Virus record (IMG/VR): IMGVR_UViG_3300042691_048475
Span: 1 to 63,527 of that record
Strand: one strand, 5' to 3'
From: a virus
DNA: 63,527 bases
Under the pieces are notes generated by a model, which was not told the DNA's origin, searched no databases, and saw only the letters and a program-made list of their open reading frames with translations. This document shows, piece after piece, positions 59,169 through 63,527 of this stretch (the stretch's first letter is position 1; every line of letters begins with the position of its first letter). A program made the translations under genes and the position numbers.

Positions 59169-59521
59169 ATAACGATATTCTCTTTTCGAATATTCATTTT
59201 TCCATAAAACAGTAAGCAGCGCATCCTCCACGCACCACAAATATCGCAAAAGCCTATATAGGAAATTTCAAAAAATTTATAAAAAAAAATTTTTGAGGTT
59301 CAGAGACTTGCCCCAGGCCGCGAATGGTCTCGAAAGGCCTTATAGGAAATTCTAAGATTTGTATAAAAATTTTAGGCATGCGCCCCACAACAGCCTTTTG
59401 CCGGTGTTTTGTATATAACACTATTTAAATACCCTCTCTTGTCTAGAGAAGTGGTAGTCTACTAGACTGTATAGTCTATAGATCATACACCTATTAATTT
59501 AGGTAAAAATAAATATGACGT
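59169..59521. other. Non-coding region with an imperfect direct repeat
   Basis: 353 nt without a convincing gene. It contains two imperfect copies of GCCTATATAGGAAATT followed by an A/T-rich stretch (59252-59295, and 59337-59375 as GCCTTATAGGAAATT...TATAAAAATTTTA). Between them is a GC-rich stretch (GCCCCAGGCCGCGAATGGTC). Near 59440-59490 lies a series of short self-complementary CTAGA/TCTAG and AGTCTA/TAGACT words (GTAGTCTACTAGACTGTATAGTCTAT). Could be a regulatory or replication-related region, or a structured RNA. No clear promoter. Confidence 0.55.
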
Positions 59522-60190
59522 ATGATATTTAAATGCGAGCAATGCAATAAAACATTTCGAAATAATATGTCATTGAATGGTCATAAAGCATGGCATGTTA
59601 AGCGTTCAGGTAAAGACATTGCGTCTGCAATTCAACGAAACAAACAAAGATTGGAAAGGAATAAACAATTATACTACGCTGATCCACGCCGGTGCAATCA
59701 ATGTCATGAGATTATTTGTTATGAAAAAGCAATACAAAAGCGCAGCGAAAATATTTATTGTAATAGTTCATGCGCAGCCTCTTATAACAATGTACATAAG
59801 AAATATGGTACTAGGATATCAAAATTAGAAACGTGGCTAGCCTCAAAATTGAATACAATGTTTCCGCAATTAGAAATACATTATAATAGAAAGGATGTCA
59901 TAATGTCCGAGCTAGATATTTTCATTCCTGCTTTACAGCTAGCATTTGAATTAAACGGTGTGCATCATTATAAACCAATCCATGGATGCATTAAATTAAA
60001 TAGGATTCAACGGAATGATAACCTTAAGGTTTTGGCATGTATTAAACATAATATCCAATTGCATGTCATTGATACATCTCAACATAATTATGTTAAAGAA
60101 TCAACATGCATTCCTTACCTCCACCGGATTGCAGAGGTCATTAAAAAGAAACTCCTGGAGTTGGGCTTGAACCAACAACCGTTCGGTTAA
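59522..60190 (+). CDS. Homing endonuclease, Vsr/EDxHD-type with N-terminal zinc finger
   Basis: 222 aa. Residues 4-24 form a C2H2 zinc finger (CEQCNKTFRNNMSLNGHKAWH); CNQCHEIICY and NIYCNSSC form a second Cys cluster near 60-90. The nuclease core is SKLETWLASKLN, SELDIFIPALQLAFELNGVHH and QLHVIDTSQHN (Glu, Asp and His of the EDxHD order). The last 39 nt are antisense to a tRNA-Asn gene, so the C-terminal ELGLNQQPFG is dictated by the tRNA. Probably a mobile gene lodged beside a tRNA. Start ATG 59522; ACGTATG precedes. Confidence 0.85.
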   Translation: MIFKCEQCNKTFRNNMSLNGHKAWHVKRSGKDIASAIQRNKQRLERNKQLYYADPRRCNQCHEIICYEKAIQKRSENIYCNSSCAASYNNVHKKYGTRISKLETWLASKLNTMFPQLEIHYNRKDVIMSELDIFIPALQLAFELNGVHHYKPIHGCIKLNRIQRNDNLKVLACIKHNIQLHVIDTSQHNYVKESTCIPYLHRIAEVIKKKLLELGLNQQPFG

Positions 60191-60223
60191 CAGCCGAATG
60201 CTCTACCATTGAGCTATCCAGGA
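60152..60223 (-). tRNA. tRNA-Asn (GTT)
   Basis: 72 nt on the minus strand. Acceptor TCCTGGA/TCCAGGA with G discriminator, D-arm GCTCAATGGTAGAGC, anticodon arm TTCGGCTGTTAACCGAA with anticodon GTT, T-arm TTGTTGGTTCAAGCCCAACT. No CCA is encoded. The 3' portion of the plus-strand endonuclease CDS (to 60190) overlaps it antisense. Confidence 0.95.
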
Positions 60224-60283
60224 TTCGTTTCATGGTGACATTTATTTACGCCGCCGAATTAAACAAGCAACAATTATTAAGCC

Positions 60284-60352
60284 TTAAAGATAGCCCATGC
60301 TCATTAAGATCTGATCATTAGCCTCGTGCTTGATTGCTTTTTCTAGTCCCAT
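60284..60352 (-). CDS. Tiny ORF, 22 aa, doubtful
   Basis: MGLEKAIKHEANDQILMSMGYL, 7 nt after the nucleotidyltransferase stop. It reads like a real helix, but the length does not allow a decision. It may be the remains of a larger protein. Confidence 0.25.
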   Translation of the reverse strand: MGLEKAIKHEANDQILMSMGYL

Positions 60353-60358
60353 AATATA

Positions 60359-61165
60359 CTAAAAGTTAAAGTCATAGTAAGGTTTGTGACCTTTGCAAAG
60401 CACATTGCCAGGAGACTTAGTACTGCTATTAGCTGCTTTCCATTGACCGGTATTTCGGAGTGTAAACTTCATCGTAGAAGGTTTATCAGCTCTCTCAATC
60501 TTCCAGCGCTGGGATCCTGATGTATGGCCACAGAAGCCTCCAGGCTGATCTGGATTGTTTCCTTCTGCCAAATACTCTCTTACTTTCTTGACAGCAAGAG
60601 GAGGATAGTAATACAAAGCAATCCCGATCTTTGAACTCTTTGGATCAGCTGGCTTCTCTTCAAAAGATTTAATAACTCCCTCATCATCTAGCTCAACAAC
60701 TCCATACTTCTTTGCTTGTTCTTTTGATCCTACATCATACACTCCCAGCACAGCCTTATCAGAACTAGCACAGAAAGTATGAAAAGCTTCCAGGCTTTCT
60801 GAAAAAAGATTGTCTCCAGCTACTACAATCAGAGGCTCTTCTTGCAGATTACACTTGTTAATAACTAAGTTTAAGTCTCCAATTGCACCTAGCTTGTCTT
60901 GATCTGAAGTAGAAAGATCATTGACAATCTCAAACTCAATAGAAGATTTAGTATAACTTTGAGACCATTCTTTAAAGCTCTTTGCAAACTTGTTGTTGGT
61001 TACTACATAGACTTTCCCGAGATCTTTAATAGATGAAAGGTTGTCTACTACCCATTCCATCATTGGCTTTTGACATACTTCAAGTAAAGGTTTTGCTTTA
61101 TTCAAGGTTAAAGGGTAAAGTCTAGTTGCATAACCGGCTGCTAAAATTACTACATTTGTTTTCAT
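60359..61165 (-). CDS. Sugar nucleotidyltransferase (NTP_transferase), with odd C-terminus
   Basis: 268 aa. N-terminal ILAAGYATRLYPLTLNKAKPLLEV is the nucleotide-binding signature; VVAGDNLF carries the metal Asp; KYGVVELDDEGVIKSFEEKP and GNNPDQPGG follow as in RmlA/GlmU-like enzymes. After about residue 212, the expected end (a W-L-x-K stretch and a W-x-D-I-G motif) is missing. Instead there are 56 residues GFCGHTSGSQRWKIERADKP to YYDFNF that I cannot place. No frameshift restores the family end within the frames I read. It could charge sugars for the 22-28 kb glycan genes. Confidence 0.75.
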   Translation of the reverse strand: MKTNVVILAAGYATRLYPLTLNKAKPLLEVCQKPMMEWVVDNLSSIKDLGKVYVVTNNKFAKSFKEWSQSYTKSSIEFEIVNDLSTSDQDKLGAIGDLNLVINKCNLQEEPLIVVAGDNLFSESLEAFHTFCASSDKAVLGVYDVGSKEQAKKYGVVELDDEGVIKSFEEKPADPKSSKIGIALYYYPPLAVKKVREYLAEGNNPDQPGGFCGHTSGSQRWKIERADKPSTMKFTLRNTGQWKAANSSTKSPGNVLCKGHKPYYDFNF

Positions 61166-61203
61166 TGTGATTTAGTTAATACTTAACCTCTCACTCTATA
61201 TCT

Positions 61204-61225
61204 CTACCTATTATAATATAGGTAG
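61204..61225. promoter_or_regulatory. Perfect 8-bp inverted repeat with TATAAT core
   Basis: CTACCTAT-TATAAT-ATAGGTAG, 6 nt beyond the stop of the gene at 61232 and 39 nt before the start of the nucleotidyltransferase. No T-run. Could be an operator overlapping a -10 box. Confidence 0.45.
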
Positions 61226-61231
61226 CCCAGT

Positions 61232-61588
61232 TCACCAAGAGATGTCGTCTTTTTGAAGTACACCTAAACACCTTTCATTAGAGTCTATTACCAACAACTG
61301 ATAATCTTCATTGTCTCTTTCTAGCCTTTCTAATACTTCAAGGTCTGGAGAGCTGATAAGCATAGCAGAATAACCTTCTCTAAATAATGCACAAAGTTCA
61401 GAGAAACAATCTTGCTCTTGTGTCAACCTTTTTAATTGTACAGAAAATGATTCTAAATCTAAACTAAATTCATTTAGTTTATAATACACTTCAAGATTAC
61501 ATTGAAGAATATCCATGGTTGATGCAATGAAATTCTTAATGAGTTCATTTGTAGTTACACTAAAAGTTTTCTTAGTTGTAGTTAGCAT
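61232..61588 (-). CDS. Hypothetical protein, 118 aa
   Basis: MLTTTKKTFSVTTNELIKNF..., acidic and helical, ending in YQLLVIDSNERCLGVLQKDD. The end has the shape of a small regulatory domain, but no family is recognised. Confidence 0.55.
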   Translation of the reverse strand: MLTTTKKTFSVTTNELIKNFIASTMDILQCNLEVYYKLNEFSLDLESFSVQLKRLTQEQDCFSELCALFREGYSAMLISSPDLEVLERLERDNEDYQLLVIDSNERCLGVLQKDDISW

Positions 61589-61602
61589 ATTTGTTGTTTT
61601 AC

Positions 61603-61782
61603 TTAGATTTCTTTTGCAGTACCATCTTCTACTTCTACGTAAGACTTAATCTTACCATAAGGTGACTTTGTGGCAATGTATTTCTCTGCAGCAACTAGAG
61701 AAAAGAACAAACTCTTAAATTCTTCTGCTAATGTTTCAGGGTTTCTCTCAGTTACAATATAAGCTGCTTTCTTTGTAGTCAT
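61603..61782 (-). CDS. Small hypothetical protein, 59 aa
   Basis: MTTKKAAYIVTERNPETLAE then FKSLFFSLVAAEKYIATKSP, ending VEVEDGTAKEI. It starts with the same M-T-T-K-K type as its neighbour (MLTTTKK). Below common length cut-offs. Codon use and a clean ATG support it. Confidence 0.6.
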   Translation of the reverse strand: MTTKKAAYIVTERNPETLAEEFKSLFFSLVAAEKYIATKSPYGKIKSYVEVEDGTAKEI

Positions 61783-61916
61783 ACTATTAAGCTTTTGAGT
61801 TTTTATTATATTATTGTGTGTATTACCGCTGACATATATATTATATACCTTTATAGAGGTTTTTTATATATAACAATTTTTAGGACTATTACTCAAACCA
61901 AAACATCGTTTTTATT

Positions 61917-62144
61917 TTAAGATGGCCAATAGTTATGTGGACTACGAGAATTCCAATGTTGTAAAGCTCTTTCTGGTAACTCGTCTTCTTTACAACACAA
62001 CTCTTTTTCAGACAAATACACCCAAGGACCTGTACACCCACACTTAGTGCACATAATATTTGTTGGGATACCTTCTCTGTCTGTAGTACCAATTTGATAC
62101 TCTAGTTCATAACTCCCACAAAAAGGACAAGGTTTATGAGTCAT
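61917..62144 (-). CDS. Lar-like zinc-ribbon protein
   Basis: 75 aa from ATG 62144 (MTHKPCPFCGSYELEYQ); the longer frame adds a non-conserved start. CPFCG...CTKCGCTGPWV...ALQHWNSR is the pattern of Lar/restriction-alleviation-type small proteins (CPFCGS, C-x2-C-G, and W-N-x-R). In Rac prophage Lar eases type I restriction; many such phage proteins have no proven role. Confidence 0.72.
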   Translation of the reverse strand: MTHKPCPFCGSYELEYQIGTTDREGIPTNIMCTKCGCTGPWVYLSEKELCCKEDELPERALQHWNSRSPHNYWPS

Positions 62145-62201
62145 AATAATAGTATAGAGGTTTGAGTTAGGTAGGGTATTATTAACAAAATTAGACAACG
62201 C

Positions 62202-62396
62202 TTAATAAAGGCTCACTTCTCGGATGTCAAACCTACCTACTTGGATGTATGCAGTAGCTTCTCCTCCACCCATCTCATAGCTGATCCCACCAAATTTGAT
62301 TTCTGGATACTTGGCGCGCAACACCCTAAACTCTGCTAGAAAGGCTGCAAGCTTTTGATCTGCTTCTTCAAGTTCAATTTCTACTTTGTTCTTCAT
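62202..62396 (-). CDS. Hypothetical protein, 64 aa
   Basis: MKNKVEIELEEADQKLAAFL; helix then a beta-rich end (GGGEATAYIQVGRFDIREV). Part of the right-end small gene block. Its leader carries the CCCATTAAAATAAAA element shared by other genes here. Confidence 0.55.
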   Translation of the reverse strand: MKNKVEIELEEADQKLAAFLAEFRVLRAKYPEIKFGGISYEMGGGEATAYIQVGRFDIREVSLY

Positions 62397-62438
62397 ACTT
62401 TTATTTTAATGGGTTTCAGATGGTGGATCAGGCAACGC

Positions 62439-62645
62439 TTATTTCGTGCGAACGTCTACTTCATCCCAGTAGTACCTTTCAGCTGCAGCTGCTTCTGGAT
62501 TCTTGATGCCAAGGCGGGCATACTTAGGAACTTCTTTTGCTACTAATTCCTTCATGGCAGTCTTGGCTAGCTCTTCAGTAGCACAGATGCATTGCATGAC
62601 AGGAGCATCGAATTGACCGCCGCGATAAACAATGTAAACTTTCAT
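62439..62645 (-). CDS. Hypothetical protein, 68 aa
   Basis: From ATG 62645 (MKVYIVYRGGQFDAPVMQC), the upstream extension being non-conserved leader. CICATEELAKTAMKELVAKEVPKYARLG, then YYWDEVDV. Looks like a small alpha/beta fold of the type seen in phage early gene blocks. Confidence 0.6.
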   Translation of the reverse strand: MKVYIVYRGGQFDAPVMQCICATEELAKTAMKELVAKEVPKYARLGIKNPEAAAAERYYWDEVDVRTK

Positions 62646-62700
62646 TTGATTTCTTATTCTGGAGACAATCCTCGAGCCAGGCTCAGGACAGGGCAACGCT

Positions 62701-62958
62701 CTAGAGCTTGAACTTTTTGGTCACAATCTTGACTAACTCCTGAGCTAATAGCCTCTGTTTTTCAGCTATAAGCTTGTCAACAAGAGATTCAAAGGCTTTG
62801 ATTTCCTTCTTGTCTGGCCAAGATGAAAGAGGTGAGGGCTCTTCAGGAATGTCTTTAACATAGCATTCATACAAGTGCTCATCAAAGAGATCATCGATTA
62901 CACTCTTCAAGATGATTAGGTCTTTTTTCGAAACTTTTTGAGGATAGTTGGTCTTCAT
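62701..62958 (-). CDS. Hypothetical protein, 85 aa
   Basis: From ATG 62958 (MKTNYPQKVSKKDLIILKSVI), helical and charged. The longer frame would run through the shared leader repeat, so it is not used. Confidence 0.6.
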   Translation of the reverse strand: MKTNYPQKVSKKDLIILKSVIDDLFDEHLYECYVKDIPEEPSPLSSWPDKKEIKAFESLVDKLIAEKQRLLAQELVKIVTKKFKL

Positions 62959-62962
62959 ACTT

Positions 62963-63000
62963 TCTACTCTTTTATTTTCCTGGGTTTCTGAAAAGAGGTT
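62963..63000 (-). repeat. Shared leader repeat, copy 1
   Basis: On the minus strand AACCTCTTTTCAGAAACCCA then GGAAAATAAAAGAGTAGA. Near-identical elements precede the next two upstream genes (63227-63264 and 63503 to the window end), and a shorter one lies at 62402-62420. Confidence 0.8.
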
Positions 63001-63005
63001 AGCGC

Positions 63006-63209
63006 TTAGAGGATCACCTGATCCGGTCCGCATACATCACATACATTCCTAAGAACCTCTTCCATGTATGAGACAGTAGCCGGATAACGACTATCATTAA
63101 TGAACGATAGAATCACTTGCACTGCTTCTCCTACCTTAAGATGCCCTTCTTCTAGAAGGCTATCTGCTGCGGACTTTGCTGCTTCTGCGAGGTTGTATGC
63201 GTTCTTCAT
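63006..63209 (-). CDS. Duplicated small gene, copy A, 67 aa
   Basis: MKNAYNLAEAAKSAADSLLEEGHLKVGEAV..., ending VCDVCGPDQVIL. It is a clear paralogue of the gene at 63270-63485 (same start MKNAYNLAE and same end DQVIL), recently duplicated. No domain is recognised. Confidence 0.7.
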   Translation of the reverse strand: MKNAYNLAEAAKSAADSLLEEGHLKVGEAVQVILSFINDSRYPATVSYMEEVLRNVCDVCGPDQVIL

Positions 63210-63226
63210 AGGATGTAATGGGTTCT

Positions 63227-63264
63227 TCTACTCTATTATTTTAATGGGTTTCTGAAAAGAGGTT
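63227..63264 (-). repeat. Shared leader repeat, copy 2
   Basis: AACCTCTTTTCAGAAACCCA then TTAAAATAATAGAGTAGA, in the leader of copy A. Confidence 0.85.
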
Positions 63265-63269
63265 ATCGC

Positions 63270-63485
63270 TTAGAGGATCACCTGATCCTGTTCGCGCGCG
63301 GCACATACATGCCTAAGAACCTCTTCCATGTAGGCGGCATGAGTCGGATAAGGGCTATCGTTGATGAACGAGAGCATCTCCTGTACAGCTTCCCTGACCT
63401 CAAGATACCCTTCTTTGAGAAGGCTATCTGCTACGTTCTTTGCTGAAGCTGCGAGTACTTCTGCGAGGTTGTATGCGTTCTTCAT
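63270..63485 (-). CDS. Duplicated small gene, copy B, 71 aa
   Basis: MKNAYNLAEVLAASAKNVADSLLKEGYLEV..., ending CAAREQDQVIL. Paralogue of copy A with a 4-residue insertion near the start (VLAA). The cysteines of the C-V-C-D-V-C end in copy A have partly changed, so the two are diverging. Confidence 0.7.
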   Translation of the reverse strand: MKNAYNLAEVLAASAKNVADSLLKEGYLEVREAVQEMLSFINDSPYPTHAAYMEEVLRHVCAAREQDQVIL

Positions 63486-63502
63486 AGGATGTAATGGGTT
63501 CT

Positions 63503-63527
63503 TCTACTCTATTATTTTAATGGGTTT
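63503..63527 (-). repeat. Shared leader repeat, copy 3, cut by the window end
   Basis: AAACCCATTAAAATAATAGA then GTAGA, identical in the visible part to copy 2. The duplicated unit (leader plus gene) may continue outside the window. Confidence 0.8.

Larger units (their letters stand above)
58753..59172 (+). repeat. Direct repeats at the nested junctions of the mini-gene array
   Basis: The junction TTAGCTAAGCTAAAATATGG then AATTTGAAGATAT occurs at 58753-58788, again at 58955-58990, and its first part (GCTAAGCTAAAATATGG then AATTTGAA) at 59144-59170. Each copy codes for the end of one gene and the start of the next. Such repeats would favour unequal recombination and copy number change. Confidence 0.85.

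Noticed and set aside
58753-59172. Direct repeats as a CRISPR array
   Set aside because: Units are protein-coding, about 200 bp apart and diverged, without spacer-repeat regularity.

Overview
This window is a piece of a strictly lytic, T4-superfamily myovirus genome (tailed dsDNA phage, contractile tail). It is very AT-rich by eye. The diagnosis rests on a nearly complete T4-type core: DNA polymerase gp43, recombination nuclease gp46/gp47, late sigma factor gp55, UvsW and UvsY, a clamp-loader-like small subunit, a gp31/GroES-like co-chaperonin, portal gp20, neck protein, gp4-like head completion protein, prohead protease gp21, scaffold gp22, major capsid gp23, gp5-like baseplate proteins and class I ribonucleotide reductase NrdA/NrdB. 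PhoH, Hsp20, ClpP and queuosine-pathway genes are the accessory set usual in environmental T4-like phages. The host cannot be named from the sequence.

Layout. 0-10.8 kb (minus strand): replication, recombination and late-sigma genes, uvsY-uvsW-gp55-gp47-gp46-glycosyltransferase-gp43. 10.8-14 kb: small genes, a GIY-YIG protein and FolE. 14-18.1 kb (minus): five tandem paralogous tail-collar fibre genes. 18.1-21.6 kb: QueD, PhoH, QueE, a Nudix hydrolase and a P-loop kinase. 22.4-27.9 kb: a tightly packed sugar/glycan operon. 27.9-32.4 kb: a DUF366-like protein, clamp loader, co-chaperonin and an Fe-S-type helicase. 32.4-40.6 kb: head and neck morphogenesis genes ending in a strong terminator. 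40.7-45.8 kb (minus): NrdB/NrdA and small genes. 45.9-57.8 kb: purine salvage, a DpdA-like transglycosylase, baseplate proteins, GMP reductase-like protein, ClpP, a PAS protein and Hsp20. 57.9-59.2 kb: six overlapping paralogous mini-genes. 59.5-60.2 kb: a homing-type endonuclease whose 3' end lies inside a tRNA-Asn gene. 60.2-63.5 kb: a GC-richer block of small minus-strand genes with duplicated genes and shared leader repeats.

The most remarkable locus is the DNA polymerase (392-4327). It is broken in three different ways. A protein-level split in the fingers domain separates gp43A from gp43B. A compact 259-nt group I intron sits just after the motif B YG. A split intein interrupts the YGDTDS catalytic motif, and a free-standing Vsr/EDxHD-type homing endonuclease ORF lies between its halves (a 'fractured gene'). 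After splicing, the exteins total about 869 residues, close to T4 gp43 (898).

The second system is a probable 7-deazaguanine DNA modification pathway: FolE, QueD, QueE, a DpdA-like base-exchange enzyme and a DUF366-like protein. No QueC is seen in the window. A Gpt-like phosphoribosyltransferase and a GMP reductase-like enzyme could recycle the guanine released by base exchange. Late-type NATAAATA boxes recur at a nearly fixed 5-8 nt before start codons, which fits the phage's own gp55 sigma factor.
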